Notes: a model not told the origin generated them from the sequence alone. DNA of 64,000 nucleotides from Odontocerum albicorne (GCA_949825065.1 OX463846.1:15658205-15722204); one strand, 5' to 3'; shown: positions 1 through 11,629, numbered from the stretch's first letter. Program-made: numbers and translations.

Positions 1-725
1 AAAGCTTTTTTTTTTTTAAATATTCATGTACATATATAAAGAAAACTCGAGACGACTTTCCATTTACCACTCGTCTGCCTAAACGATTGTTCCGTATTCA
101 GGTCACAAATTTTCCATACGAAATTCAATCATCCATTTTTCTTTTCATCGACATTTCTCAATTTTAAATTAGAAGATTCGGTAGTCTAAACTCCCGTTTG
201 AGACTCCCGAATCTCATATTTCTCTCACTTAATCCACAAACGCTATTTCTCTTCGGGGCGAAATCTGTTCTTTTCTTTGAGGGAATGGAAAAAAAGTTTA
301 CTTTTTCAAGTGTTTTTTTGATAAAAATAATAAGCCATAGACATCCTTCGACTTTTGAAGGATTTGCTTTCTCTTTAACCAACTTGGTTTTTTTTTCTCG
401 TCTGAGAATTGAATTTTTACAAATTCAAAGAAATCAATTACCTTTCATAAAATCATATCGCCATAGGGTATATGAGATACAATATTAAAAAATCCATTTT
501 GATTAGTTGGAAGTGAAATTGGCAACAAATAAATTAATTTTTTTTTAAACCTTTAACTATTTTTAAATGGTTTATATAAAATTTTATATTTTAAAAACCA
601 AAAACTCTTTGAATTTCCCGTTTTAGAAAATCACCAATAACACGTTACTGTATAGCACTTTTTAAATATTTCGAGAAAACTGGAGCATCAACTCTTTAAT
701 AAGTTATTACACGTTTTTATTTGTA
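1..725. other. unassigned AT-rich DNA
   Basis: Two overlapping short open frames exist here on opposite strands (about 198-488 plus and 164-382 minus), both low in complexity and unlike any family I know. No repeat, RNA or splice structure could be supported. Confidence 0.4.
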
Positions 726-727
726 CA

Positions 728-870
728 GTCAGAGAAAATGTAGGAGTTATATGAGAAAGTGTATGGATGAAGAAGAGGCTGAGAATGTGTGTCGAGATAG
801 GAAAGTATGACGAAGCCTCTTCTTTGTCTACCGCAATAGAGAAATACCATGATGGGATATGTAACATACA
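728..870 (+). pseudogene. LINE family A fragment, extreme C-terminus
   Basis: The plus strand, read with small frame changes, gives a peptide of the type SYMRKCMDEEEAENVCRDRK. This matches the last part of the reverse-transcriptase polyprotein of a LINE family that recurs through the window (compare 1530-1910 and 55490-55965). The family has the order GHVERM, LTKQIY, a basic GRPRK-like stretch, RRxCMxxxMDxxEAKxVC, then a short tail. Only about 45 residues survive and the 3' tail is changed, although a CATGATGGGATATGTA remnant of the usual ATGGTATGTATGTA end is visible. It is a dead, heavily 5'-truncated insertion. Confidence 0.6.
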
Positions 871-879
871 GTTGCACAA

Positions 880-1525
880 AAAAATCTTAATTGATGCAAA
901 AAAAATTCATCGATGCTAAATAACACTTAATTTGTTTTTTAAATCAGCTCGATGGTGACACAATAAATGGTTAAACTTTTCTGAAAACGTTTCTTATACT
1001 CGTATATAGTTTTTGAAAATGGCTCAATATGATATTTGTTGATTTTTTTTGGAGTGAAGTGTAATATGGAATAATGTAATTATCAATGTTGCCTAGTTCA
1101 AACGACGTATGTCTTTGTCAAATAATTCTGCGAATCCCTGGTGATACCCTTTAAAGGAGTCCCAATGAGTGTTTTGCGCATATGGTCATTAACATATTTG
1201 CTGGCTGGATTAAATTGCCACTTGACAATAAGTTTCCAGGTTGTTATGTATACAGCAGAAGTGAAATACAAAACTTAACAATGATCTTTACGACTCTAAA
1301 ATGGTTTAAATAATTTCACGTCTTACTTTTATTTTAATAAACTTTTATTTACCGATGTGTTTGTCAACCATTAGTTTTAATGGAAAAAAAATATCTTCAA
1401 ACATATAAAAAAGGCACCTTATTTTAAATTCCATTCTAATATTTAATTTCTTCAAAGCATATGATAATAAAAACAAATCACTAAATAATTAAGATATTTA
1501 CAGAAAACATGGGGGGGGGGTAACG
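880..1525. other. unassigned AT-rich DNA with a G10 run
   Basis: No gene recognised. It holds a TACTCGTA octamer (997-1004) and a run of ten G at 1511-1520, just before the next LINE fragment. Confidence 0.4.
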
Positions 1526-1529
1526 TACG

Positions 1530-1910
1530 ATAAAATACAGAATGAACTGATTAGGAATGAATGTGAACTTAAGGCTAATGTGTTGAATAAGAGGTAGATG
1601 AGTACTGAGGCGATTTGGGCACGTAGAGCAAATGAATGAAGAAAAACTAACAAAACAAATATATTGTGCAAATGTGAGGCGAAGGTGTTTAGAGGATGAT
1701 CTAGAAAGTTGTGTTTAGATCACGTGAATTATATTGTGGAAAAAAAAAGGAAATGTATGAAGTAAAAGAAATCGTAGGAGCTATATGTGTACGAGAGGTT
1801 TTTTTTATATGAAATTGGCCAAATATGTTTATCAAGATAGAAAAGTCTGGTTATTTATCCTCTCTGCCTGCTTCCGCAGGGAATAAGTGTAATGGTATGT
1901 ATGTACGCTT
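1530..1910 (+). pseudogene. LINE family A fragment, RT C-terminal region and 3' end
   Basis: Reading the plus strand across several frames gives NELIRNECELKANVLN, then FGHVEQMNEEKLTKQIY, then a degraded basic segment and the family 3' end ATGGTATGTATGTACG at about 1890-1905. This is the region downstream of the reverse-transcriptase domain of a non-LTR retrotransposon; in the living element it is part of a single ORF encoding RT for target-primed reverse transcription. Multiple frameshifts and stops (TAG just after the GHV block) show that it is non-functional. The 5' truncation is typical of LINE insertion. Family assignment rests on internal comparison with the copies at 31335-31680 and 55490-55965 plus recalled LINE consensus features. 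Confidence 0.7.
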
Positions 1911-3530
1911 GTTCACAAAATACAATAACAATATTCCTCGTCAAACTTTTGTACATTTTTCTAAATATAATAAATACTCATTAAAAAATATTACCTAAGA
2001 TTTTTGAATGGGATTAAATTTGTAATCATGTCCATTGGTTTAAACTTAAAATCAAGATTTTTGAAATGGAATCGTTTAATTAATGTGTCTGGATAACACG
2101 AATATGAAAAATTAATCACGATCAAATAAGATTATCATAGAGAATATTACCACGAGACAATAAAATTCAGATAATGGCTAGAATACTCATACTCACATAA
2201 AAAAAAACAATTTGTCGAAAAATTGGAGTCATTCATGGCAATATTCGGACTAGTTTTAAGAAATAAATAAGTAATAATATATCCTTTAAATTAACAAGAA
2301 AAATAAGATGCAAAATAAAATATGCTTCATCAAAGGGACTTCAAACAAAAGATTCACTAAGATTTGTTGTTGTGTGTAATATTTCAACTCGGTCAATTGT
2401 CTAAGGTATGTTTAAATTATAAAAGTTTACATTAAATTATTTTTCAATGATCTCAAAATTATTTGACTAAAATTAGGTCTTCCGAGTTTGAACATTAAAA
2501 AACAATATTTTGAACAAATAAAACGTGCCATATTTCAGCTAATGGCGTACCACTTAGTAATATTCTAACGCGTCTGTGTTTTCAATTCAAATATCAGGTT
2601 GCTTGACTTTAAAATTATTTTTTGAGGAATAAAACATTAAAGACTTTTTTAAGATAAAACTTCGTACGGTGTTTCTTAAAAAATATAGGAAACCGTTAGT
2701 TGTTAGCAATTATTTATTCCTCAAAAACAACTCAGTTTTCTGTTAAAATTAGTATTCTAAGTTATTTTTAGTTTCCCTTTGCAAACTTTTTATATTACCG
2801 TCTACAGTATTGATTTTGAATAAACCATTAATTATTTTTTTGTGGTTTCGAGTTTTAACGAGTTCGCAACTGAAAATTTGCATTTTTTAACTCAATATAA
2901 TAATTTTTGATTATTCTTGAATTCCGATGAAGACTGTCAGGAAATTAAATAAACGGAAAAAAACAGAAGGTGATGTTTGATTTTATGCGCAGTGTTATAA
3001 TTCTGCAAGTACATAGACTTGACAGGTCTTAATTGAAATACCGATGGTATGTCATTCGTTAATTGTCAGGACTGTATTTGATAAATTGCATAGTTCACAT
3101 CCCCGATAATAAATTCGCGACATATCATGCTTTTGAAACACGTGCCCTCGGTTAGTAACTGGGTAAAATATTTTAGTATATTTTTTAATAATTACTGTCG
3201 GTAAGATTTGGCCAACGAAAAAGGGATCACCTAGGTGGTCGCTTCGGAGCACAAGACCCTATCCCTAATTGTAAAGAATTCCTTGGTCATTGTCTGTTTA
3301 AAAATAAAAAGGGTCTATAATAAAATCTTCTTTGTTTTGGTTATACAAATGGAATATTGCACTGCCAACGTTATCGGCTGAGACAATAAGATTTACGGTC
3401 CTTCTGGGAAGTCGCTGGGTGGACCTGACAACATAAAAGCAATAAAAACTGTCTAGACGACATACCCTTTTTGCTGAATTCTAAAAGATACCGATCTCAA
3501 TTGTCTTTTAAAAATAAAGTATCATGTCTA
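1911..3530. other. unassigned AT-rich DNA
   Basis: No feature supported. The 66-residue minus-strand frame at 3052-3252 resembles no family I know and has no neighbouring exon signals. Confidence 0.4.
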
Positions 3531-3539
3531 CGACTGTTG

Positions 3540-4118
3540 CTATGTAAAACTATTATTTTAAGTGAGAAGGAATACATGTAGCTTCTCTTTCTTCCGATCT
3601 GGCTATAAAAGGCCAGAAATTTCACGAGGAGGCCTCTTTTGCTACCAGACACGACACTGTTAGGACGTCTCTCCAGAAACAGTGTTTGTACGGAAGACTG
3701 CCAGACTCGTTTTCCTCGTATATCGCAGAACTTCAGAACTTCATTTACAAGTATCGGTGAATATCATTCCTTTTATCTTAATGTTGGATTTCGTCCCCAC
3801 GTTAAACCCTCGATCAAATTAAATTCAAATTGTTATTGAAATCTCCCTTGCTAATTACAACACAATCTTTGTAGCCAACTTTAAACTTTTTTTTCTTGAC
3901 ATTCGTCAAGTTTTTTTTTATATTTTTTTTTTCTTTTTTTTATCCATAATATAATAAACTGTTCATTTGAAATTATACTTTGTTTAATTGTGTCGCCTGG
4001 TCCCGCTGAGAGTTGAGAAGGAGTTATTCAGAGTTAAGGGAATCCAACGAACCCCTGAGATCTAAAAGTACTTGCCTCTTTAAGAAGCCGGCGGAGCTGA
4101 ACGGGAGTGTCACACCTC
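3540..4118 (+). mobile_element. putative solo LTR (retrotransposon long terminal repeat)
   Basis: The segment has promoter-to-polyadenylation architecture without a coding region. There is a TATA box (GGCTATAAAAGG, about 3601-3612), a GC-richer transcribed part, a T-rich tract, AATAAA at about 3953, and a terminal GC-rich piece ending GGAGTGTCACA near 4114. This order (U3-R-U5, ending in CA) is what an insect LTR looks like. The 5' TG end and a target-site duplication could not be fixed, so the left border is approximate. No gag or pol is seen on either side, hence solo. An 11-bp inverted pair (TGTCACACCTC at 4108-4118, GAGGTGTGACA at 4195-4205) lies at and beyond the right end. A non-LTR origin is possible. 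Confidence 0.4.
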
Positions 4119-4209
4119 ATATGATGGTAATGTGTTATAACTGATTTAAGTATTGAAATGTGAAAAATCATAATATTGTTTTTAAAATAGGAAAGAGGTG
4201 TGACATAAT

Positions 4210-5480
4210 GTACAGCCTTCTTGTTAAAATAAATGGAAAATATAAATGTAAAACTATGTTTAATTATTTTAATATGTAGCTCCTTCTTGCATATGTAAAG
4301 CAGATAATAAACTTTGAAAAGTACAATTAAATCAAATGAGATATTTAAATCTTTTGCTGATCATCGACACCTTAATGCTTTGTTTCTATCAGGCAACAAC
4401 ACATACGAGTACAACGGTAAACCAATAAAGACAAACAGCATTTGTAGATTTACCTTTTCTTATATAAAAATACACTTCGAGAAAATTCTATTTCAAATTC
4501 CAATAGCAAACATATTCCTACCATCGTACTAAGCGCAGCTATGATAACTCTTTTAGGAAATTTTAAGAATCGATCGTTTTTTTGTTTTATGTCAATTTAA
4601 AACAACTCTCATAATGAACCTTATTTTTCAGTCAGTCAAATGTTTCTATGGTATGTCAGGATACAATAGCTTTCGCTGTCAAATTTAAATTCTGTGTTTC
4701 ATTATATCAAATTTATTGATGTCGATTTTTAATTCATGGAACTCAATCAAAATCAAACGATTTGATAGTTATGTATTATTTATTTACTTACTCATTGACT
4801 GCTGTACCGCCATACAATGGCGACAGTTTGACAGGAGCTGTTACTGAGTAAATAATTAAAGGATATACTCGTAGAACTACCAAAGGTAAAATTTAGATTT
4901 TCTTATAAAAAAATTCATGAATCCTAAATTATTGGGAATTGAAAGATATTCTGTGTAAATAAATAATTGTGTTCGCTGATTTCAAAATCTGAAAGTATTT
5001 AATTTTCTTGTTAACTTGAGTAATCATTATTGGCACAAAAAAGAACCATTGCTATATAATGTGAAAACAACATAAAGTTGAATCTTTGAAATGATCCCCA
5101 CAATCTTCTCGCATTTCCACAGAATGCAATAAGCGTCACAGCTAGGGCACCTGGAGGAATTGGATATCAGCATAGACAACCGCAGGCATGACAGGGCGAG
5201 GAAGAGGAGAAATATTAATTTAAAATGCATTCAGGAACAATCTTCAGGGTGCGACGGGGTTGAGAACACCTGCTACATCACAGCTTCATCCCAGCATCCA
5301 AATAAAGTAGGGTATCTCGCGTTTAATGCGAGCACTAAGGCAGAAAGCCGGATATTGAGATAAAGCAGTTAAATAAAAAGATGAATATTTAAACTGATTT
5401 AAAGGTAATAGTTTTTTAATAACATAAAAAGTCTCTTTGAAATTACTCGTTAATACAATTTCGTTACTTTTATGTAGGTG
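4210..5480. other. unassigned DNA with a GC-richer 67-codon frame
   Basis: Mostly AT-rich and unassigned. A plus-strand frame at 5160-5363 (67 codons) is GC-richer than its surroundings and starts MDISIDNRRHDRARKRRN; I do not recognise it and see no convincing splice sites. Octamers TACGAGTA (4404-4411) and TACTCGTA (4866-4873) occur here. Confidence 0.35.
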
Positions 5481-5484
5481 CACA

Positions 5485-5560
5485 TCATCTTACCGCTTTC
5501 CTGCTAGGGAAGGCAGAGAAAACAGAGTGCTAGACTTTCCTATCTCGACAGATACTCATA
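5485..5560 (-). pseudogene. LINE family A 3' end, very short
   Basis: On the minus strand the segment reads like the terminal tail of family A (a Cys-Arg-Asp-Arg-Lys block followed by a SAFPSRK-like tail), matching the tail at 14925-15000 on the same strand. Only about 25 codons remain. Confidence 0.45.
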
Positions 5561-5639
5561 TTTCACCTTTTTTTCATATTTTATCTCATTTAGGATTATT
5601 TTCCTAATAAGCAAGCTTCAAACTCGACTATTCTGGATT

Positions 5640-5870
5640 CTCTCATGTTCAATCTGGATGTGCATAAGCGTACGATCCATTTGCACCATCAATTTGACAT
5701 TGAACACCGTGGTCTTTTTTTATTTCTGGGTGTTTTCAAGGATGGCTTGATCAAATGTTTAACCAATCTTTATATGATATGGCCGTTCCACCGTAGTCTT
5801 GTTTCTTCTAGTTTATCAACAATGGGTGCTACCTTAAAACTTTCCTGACAAAAATTCGAAATTATATCGT
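5640..5870 (-). pseudogene. LINE fragment (RTE-like RT C-terminal region)
   Basis: The minus strand gives VKVAPIVDKLEETRLRWNGH followed by VKHLIKPSLKTPRNKKRPRC and a degraded stretch. The pattern 'VAPIxDKLxExRLRWxGHV...basic Arg/Lys-rich block' is the post-RT region of RTE-type non-LTR elements. It also resembles the corresponding part of the larger fragment at 53155-54290 (MKERRLRWYGHV). Stops interrupt the frame. The plus-strand 67-codon frame over the same bases is its antisense shadow. Confidence 0.55.
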
Positions 5871-6059
5871 TCTCAAATTTTCTTGATGTCGTCGATTCCC
5901 CAAGGGTCTTTATCAGTATTGATTTATCATTTTATATTCTAACATAAGTTATTTGATAGTTATATTAATTATGTGGAGATATGTGCACTAAAAAAATATG
6001 GTTTGTAAATTTATGAAATAAAATGGAATAAAGATATCAGAAATGAATACATAGATAAA

Positions 6060-6395
6060 ATGTAAGTTTTAAGTATGGCTGAAGAAAGGAGCTTTCAGAT
6101 GATTTCGCCATGTGGAAGGAATGGAAAGCGAAAAAATGTCTAAGCGAGTATATAAGTCACAAGTGCAAGATGTGTATGTAAGAGGCAAACCGAGGAAAAC
6201 GTGCCTGGATCAAGTGGAACATGTTTCGAAATAAGTCACAGTGAGAAGTAAGAAAAATAGAAAATTGTGCATGGCGTGAGGTATGAATGTGAAGAAGGCG
6301 AAAGTTGTGTACTTGGATATATAGTATACGTTTAAAAATCTGTTCTCCCTTTCTACCCTGCAAGGGACACGGTATGATGATATGTATGTGTATAA
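6060..6395 (+). pseudogene. LINE family A fragment feeding a satellite array
   Basis: The plus strand reads FRHVERMESEKMSKRVYKSQ, then a VRGKPRKTCLDQVEHVSK block, then NVKKAKVVYLD, and ends in the family 3' tail with ATGATATGTATGTG at about 6370-6390. This is the C-terminal part of a family A reverse-transcriptase polyprotein. A stop and frame changes make it inactive. The first unit of the 143-bp tandem array begins at 6334, inside this LINE tail, so the LINE 3' end supplied the left part of the repeat unit. Confidence 0.7.
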
Positions 6396-8055
6396 ATGAG
6401 TCGTTACCACATTTACAATTCTCAAGGAACGCATTCAACAGATCGCTTGTGCGCCAGTCTCCTTCTATGGAGCATTAAAAATCTGTTCTCCCTTTCTACC
6501 CTGCAAGGGACACGGTATGATGATATGTATGTGTATAAATGAGTCGTTACCACATTTACAATTCTCAAGGAACTCATTCAACAGATCGCTTGTGCGCCAG
6601 TCTCCTTCTATGGAGCATTAAAAATCTGTTCTCCCTTTCTACTCTGCAAGGGACACGGCATGATGATATGTATGTGTATAAATGAGTCGTTACCACATTT
6701 ACAATTCTCAAGGAACTCATTCAACAGATCGCTTGTGCGCCAGTCTCCTTCTATGGAGCATTAAAAATCTGTTCTCCCTTTCTACCCTGCAAGGGACACG
6801 GTATGATGATATGTATGTGTATAAATGAGTCGTTACCACATTTACAATTCTCAAGGAACTCATTCAACAGATCGCTTGTGCGCCAGTCTCCTTCTATGGA
6901 GCATTAAAAATCTGTTCTCCCTTTCTACCCTGCAAGGGACACGGCATGATGATATGTATGTGTATAAATGAGTCGTTACCACATTTACAATTCTCAAGGA
7001 ACTCATTCAACAGATCGCTTGTGCGCCAGTCTCCTTCTATGGAGCATTAAAAATCTGTTCTCCCTTTCTACCCTGCAAGGGACACGGCATGATGATATGT
7101 ATGTGTATAAATGAGTCGTTACCACATTTACAATTCTCAAGGAACTCATTCAACAGATCGCTTGTGCGCCAGTCTCCTTCTATGGAGCATTAAAAATCTG
7201 TTCTCCCTTTCTACCCTGCAAGGGACACGGTATGATGATATGTATGTGTATAAATGAGTCGTTACCACATTTACAATTCTCAAGGAACTCATTCAACAGA
7301 TCGCTTGTGCGCCAGTCTCCTTCTACGGAGCATTAAAAATCTGTTCTCCCTTTCTACCCTGCAAGGGACACGGCATGATGATATGTATGTGTATAAATGA
7401 GTCGTTATCACATTTACAATTCTCAAGGAACTCATTCAACAGATCGCTTGTGCGCCAGTCTCCTTCTATGGAGCATTAAAAATCTGTTCTCCCTTTCTAC
7501 CCTGCAAGGGACACGGTATGATGATATGTATGTGTATAAATGAGTCGTTACCACATTTACAATTCTCAAGGAACTCATTCAACAGATCGCTTGTGCGCCA
7601 GTCTCCTTCTACGGAGCATTAAAAATCTGTTCTCCCTTTCTACCCTGCAAGGGACACGGTATGATGATATGTATGTGTATAAATGAGTCGTTACCACATT
7701 TACAATTCTCAAGGAACTCATTCAACAGATCGCTTGTGCGCCAGTCTCCTTCTATGGAGCATTAAAAATCTGTGCTCCCTTTCTACCCTGCAAGGGACAC
7801 GGTATGATGATATGTATGTGTATAAATGAGTCGTTACCACATTTACAATTCTCAAGGAATTCATTCAACAGATCGCTTGTGCGCCAGTCTCCTTCTGTGG
7901 AGCATTAAAAATCTGTTCTCCCTTTCTACCCTGCAAGGGACACGGCATGATGATATGTATGTGTATAAATGAGTCGTTACCACATTTACAATTCTCAAAG
8001 AACTCATTCAACAGATCGCTTGTGCGCCAGTCTCCTTCTATGGAGCATTAAAAAT
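6334..8055. repeat. 12-copy tandem array, 143-bp unit
   Basis: Units start with AAAAATCTGTTCTCCC at 6334, 6477, 6620 and so on to 8050, giving exactly 12 units of 143 bp plus a 7-bp partial copy. Copies differ by only a few substitutions (GGTATG/GGCATG; TTCTATGG/TTCTACGG/TTCTGTGG; GCATTC in the first unit against CTCATTC in later ones). About the first 60 bp of each unit are the 3' tail of a LINE family A copy (6060-6395); the remaining 80 bp are not seen elsewhere in the window. Short frames on the minus strand across the array (for example 6157-6438) are by-products of the repeat. Confidence 0.95.
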
Positions 8056-8059
8056 CAAG

Positions 8060-8745
8060 TGTGATACTAAAATATATTTACGACTCTGTGATACCTGCCA
8101 ATTGCATCTAAAGAAGCTCAATACACATTCAATTGCATTTTTATAATAAATAAACAATTTTCAAATTCAAAACTTTAGTAAGATATTTTAATCGAACCAT
8201 TTAGAAATCATGAAAAGCGGGTTTCAAAAATATTTTAAATTATTTTACTTTAATATACAGAGAACCCAGTATTGGTTTTAATTATACATTTTGACCTAAG
8301 GAAAATGTGAGGGGAAATTAGATAACCGCAGTTGAAGTGACCCTTCCTAATGAGTCGTCATCAACTTTTAATTAAAAAAGTAACGTTAATCTGTCCAAAA
8401 TGTGGTAACCAAGTTCGCGTTAAACCATAATAACGGTATCAGTGTTTTCTTGCAAATGGATTATTTAACTATACCTGAAATTTGAATTGATAATTTGTAT
8501 TTTATTAATATATAATCTAGAAAGATTTCATTACAACATATTGGCTCACATAATGTGCCAATTTAGGGACAAGAATCTCTCTTAGCGCACATCGTAAATT
8601 GTATTTATTTGATTGTTGCTATACTTTTGAACTAAACTGTATTATCACGAGATGAAAACCCTATGAGATCTGAGGGTTTCTCATTTTGCCAGTTGGCAAT
8701 GATTATTTCATTCAATTCTCTGGGCAAGAAAAATCATACATATTA
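8060..8745. other. unassigned AT-rich DNA
   Basis: No feature recognised between the satellite-like array and the SINE. Confidence 0.4.
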
Positions 8746-8749
8746 TTTA

Positions 8750-8935
8750 AATATTACGACTTCCGTAGCCTGGTTGGTGAGATACCTGTTTTCTGACCCG
8801 GAGGTTGCGGGTTTGATTCCCGCTGGAACAAAGATTAAAAAAAATGTTTCAGCATGGCTTTTACTAAACGCCATATTAATATTTTGCTGCTTCATTGAAA
8901 CAAATTGTCACATGGTAATAGTCTCATAAGGTTTT
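8750..8935 (+). mobile_element. SINE, family 2 (tRNA-derived)
   Basis: The head has a degenerate RNA polymerase III A box (TAGCCTGGTTGGTGAGA) and a clear B box (GGGTTTGATTCCCGC, about 8810-8824). The tail contains AAATGTTTCAGCATGG and ends ACATGGTAATAGTCTCATAAGG-like. Both head and tail align with the antisense copy at 39935-40118 (CGACTTCCGTGGCC head; ACATGGCGATAAG tail), which makes it a dispersed family and not a tRNA gene. The head would not fold into a standard tRNA. An 88-codon frame spanning it is incidental. Confidence 0.7.
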
Positions 8936-9073
8936 GCTGTATACAGAGAAAGTGTTGTACATGATTCGCTCGGGCGTTGCTATAGCTGCCAGACGTGATT
9001 TGTTTAATAATAGTGTATTCCATTTCCGAGTTAATTGACCCTTGGGGATAGTTTGCTCTCTAAAAATTCTTCT

Positions 9074-10226
9074 TTATTCATCAACAGTCTCTTTCAAGAG
9101 CAATACATTCATTCCAATGCTTTCCTAACTTTTGTATGCCAGCCGTGTAGAACGATTTATCTTTGGTTTAAAAATAGGCGTTAGTTTCGGCAATCACTTC
9201 TTCACTGGAGCCAAATCTCTCCGTGGAGCAACTTTTTGAGGTCTGCAAACAGCCAATGGTTGCTAGGGGCCAAATATGGAGAATACGGTGGGTGCGGAAG
9301 CAATTCGAAGTTCATATCATGCAACTTGGCCATCGTTACCATCGACTTGTGACACGGTGCATTGCCCTGATGAAAGAGAACTTTTTCTTCTTCATATGGG
9401 GTCGTTTTTTTGCAATTTCTGCCTTCAAACGCTCCAATAACGCTATGTAATATTCGCTATTGATATTTTTTCCCTTTTCAAGGTGATCGATGAATATTAT
9501 ACCATGCGGAGTATCGATGAATATTATACCATGCGGACGCTCCAATGACGCTATGTAATATTCGCTATTGATGGGTTTTTTTTTCTTTTCAAGGTGATCG
9601 ATGAATATTATACCGTGCAAAATACGGAGGCCTTAACCTTCCCGGCTGACTGTTGAGTTTTTGGTCGCTTCGGACGACTTTCACCGGCTGCTCTCCACTC
9701 AGCTGACAGTCGATTTGATTCCGGAGTAAAGCGATGGATCCAAGTTTCATCCATTGTCACATACGGATACAAAAACTCTTGTTTATTTCGCGTAAACAGT
9801 GCCAAACAGCGCTCTGAATCATCGATGCGTTGTTGTTTCTGTTCCATTGTGAGCAAACGCGGCACCCATTTCGAAAAAAGCTTTTTCATGATCAAATGTT
9901 TATGCAAAATAGTGTAAATACTACCAAATGATATCTTCAGGATGTCAGCTATCTCACGCAACTTTACTTGGCGATTTTCTATCACGATTTGGAGGGTTTT
10001 TTTATGTTTTTTGGTGTATCAGCCTCATTTGGACGACCAGAGCGTGCAGCATAATTTGTGTCTGTACGACCGCGTTTGAAATCAGCATACCACCGACAAA
10101 TGGTTGTTTTCGACGGAGCTGAGCCCGGATAACACTTTTCAAGCCATTGCTGAGTTTGAACGGTATTTTTTCCCATTAAAAAGCAATGTTTTATCAACAC
10201 ACGAAATTCGTTTTTTTTTCATTGTT
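9074..10226 (-). pseudogene. mariner transposase (DD34D), inactivated
   Basis: The minus strand encodes a Tc1/mariner transposase of the mellifera-like DD34D type: EFRVLIKHCFLMGKNTVQTQ and WYADFKRGRTDTN (N-terminal helix-turn-helix), VKLREIADILKIS, KWVPRLLTMEQKQQR (the WVPHEL-like linker), VTMDETW (first catalytic Asp), then HQGNAPCH and YSPYLAPSN. In the second and third catalytic boxes Asp is replaced by Gly and Asn; 34 residues separate the two sites. There is an A9 run after the start codon that shifts frame, a small deletion near 9608, a 108-bp in-frame direct duplication (copies starting 9431 and 9539; peptide GIIFIDHLEK repeated), a stop after NAYF, and an ancestral end VDE-stop at 9074. 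It cannot make transposase. Confidence 0.93.
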
Positions 10227-10400
10227 TTGAAAATAGCAAAAGTAGCGTCACTAAAACCACTGTAACTCAATGACACATTGTCGGAATATCATGAAAGTTT
10301 GACACGTAGCTTTTAAAGGTTGGTAGTAACTGGAAATGGTATAAATTTGTTATTAGAGGCGCTATCTGTTGGTTAGTCCTGGGAATTGTTGATTGATATG
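10227..10400 (-). other. mariner 5' untranslated region and presumed end
   Basis: Sequence upstream of the transposase start (GTTTTGAAAATAGCAAAAGT and outward to about 10380) is the presumed 5' region of the element. I could not match it to an inverted repeat on the far side (8935-9070), so the terminal repeats and target TA are unresolved. Confidence 0.4.
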
Positions 10401-11225
10401 TTATTTACCGCTGTTTTATTTGAATTCACTACCGTTCATATAGCAAGACAAAAAAAACTTTGAAAAAAGAGTAAGGGGACATTTGAGATGTCTAAATAAT
10501 AATAATACATGTTCGGTGTTTGGTAATTACTCAATTGAAAAACACCGTTTACTTGACATCGATCGTGGTTTGCGGATTATGCACACGAACCGGGAGATTG
10601 CAGCTGGATAACATAGAAATTCTCGAGATTAAGCGTTTAATTTAGTCTTAACATTATAAACAACCAAGTTTATTTCAATAATAAACCTCCATTAAACATG
10701 TTTTTCGTTCAAAAGCCATTCTTTTTTATGCCAACCTACTGCTCTCCCCCTCTTGTGTACCTATTAAAATTAGAATATTTTTTTAGACTCAATTTAGTTA
10801 ATTTTTACATGACGAGGAATACGGAGGTCTTTCAAACTGAACTCAAATAAAACAGTGGTAAATACAAAATAAAAAATAAGTGTTTTATATATTTTATTAA
10901 AAATGTATAAATATGAAATCACAAAGTGAAACAAACATTTCTTCTAAGATTCAAGAAAAAAAATTAGTAATTCAATTTTCCTGATGTATTTACTTTATTT
11001 TCATTGGCATTATAAGTTGCGAGATCTATTAACGAGTATGTATTTCGTTTGTCAACCCTTGTGGTACTACATTAATTTAAGAAAACTTACAGTATTTCCT
11101 ACAATTTTCTCCATACGCACATCAACAAAATATTGAAGAAATCGGGAATACTGAAGAAATACTTAAGCAGATATCCCTGGTGACGATTAATCGTTACACC
11201 GCTTACTCTTTTGATTTTCAGCGAT
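10400..11225. other. unassigned DNA
   Basis: No gene, RNA or repeat recognised. Composition is AT-rich with a GC-richer patch at 10550-10620. Confidence 0.4.
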
Positions 11226-11229
11226 AAGC

Positions 11230-11625
11230 ATTATTCAGCTGAAAGTATCTTATGTGATTTCATCCATCCTTTCGAGGAGATTATGACTGAGCATCGTGAC
11301 TCCCATGGTAGCCCTTGACGACTCATCTCCATTCGTTTCAACACTCGTCAGTTCGAAGAGCAGGTGTTAAGTGTAGTCCTGTCGCATCTTTTACTTGGTC
11401 AGTCCAACGTATTGGGGATCTCCTCTTACGCGTTTTCCTTGCACGCTTCCAGCGACCACAAGCCTCTCCAAACTGTCTCCTTGCCAACGCGTAATATATC
11501 CAAAGAATCGGAGGACTTATCGTAGGGATATTGTTGACAATCTGTGGGTGACCCTTAGTACTTCGAGAATGGAGGACTCATTTCACCTTGCCTTGAATTA
11601 TTTCACTTATTCGATTACTTAACTA
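11230..11625 (-). pseudogene. LINE fragment, post-RT region
   Basis: The minus strand, with frame changes, gives LRFFGYITRWQGDSLERLVV, AGSVQGKRVRGDP, a VGLTK block and TNGDESSRATMGVTMLSH. The order 'FFGHIxRxxxDSLExLIVxGxVxGKRxRGRxPxRWTDQ... W(R/K)xxVxxAT' is the C-terminal signature of a widespread insect LINE type. The copy at 56955-57275 covers an adjacent, more upstream piece of the same kind of protein. Stops and frameshifts show decay. The plus-strand frame at 11395-11622 is the antisense shadow. Confidence 0.6.
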
Positions 11626-11629
11626 TCAA

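Noticed and set aside
4108..4205. 98-bp MITE bounded by TGTCACACCTC/GAGGTGTGACA
   Set aside because: The 11-bp inverted ends are perfect but the flanks show no target duplication, and the left end coincides with a probable LTR terminus; left as part of the LTR context.
6157..6438. Minus-strand frames of 93 and 74 codons
   Set aside because: They cover the antisense of a LINE tail and the first unit of the 143-bp array.
6334..8055. CRISPR-like regular repeats
   Set aside because: Units are contiguous with no unique spacers and the genome is eukaryotic; the same holds for the 83-, 70-, 63- and 44-bp arrays.
8750..8850. Functional tRNA gene
   Set aside because: A- and B-box-like strings are present but no cloverleaf; the body and tail are shared with other SINE copies.
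9223..10200. Plus-strand frames at 9223-9450 and 9928-10122
   Set aside because: Antisense of the DD34D mariner transposase.
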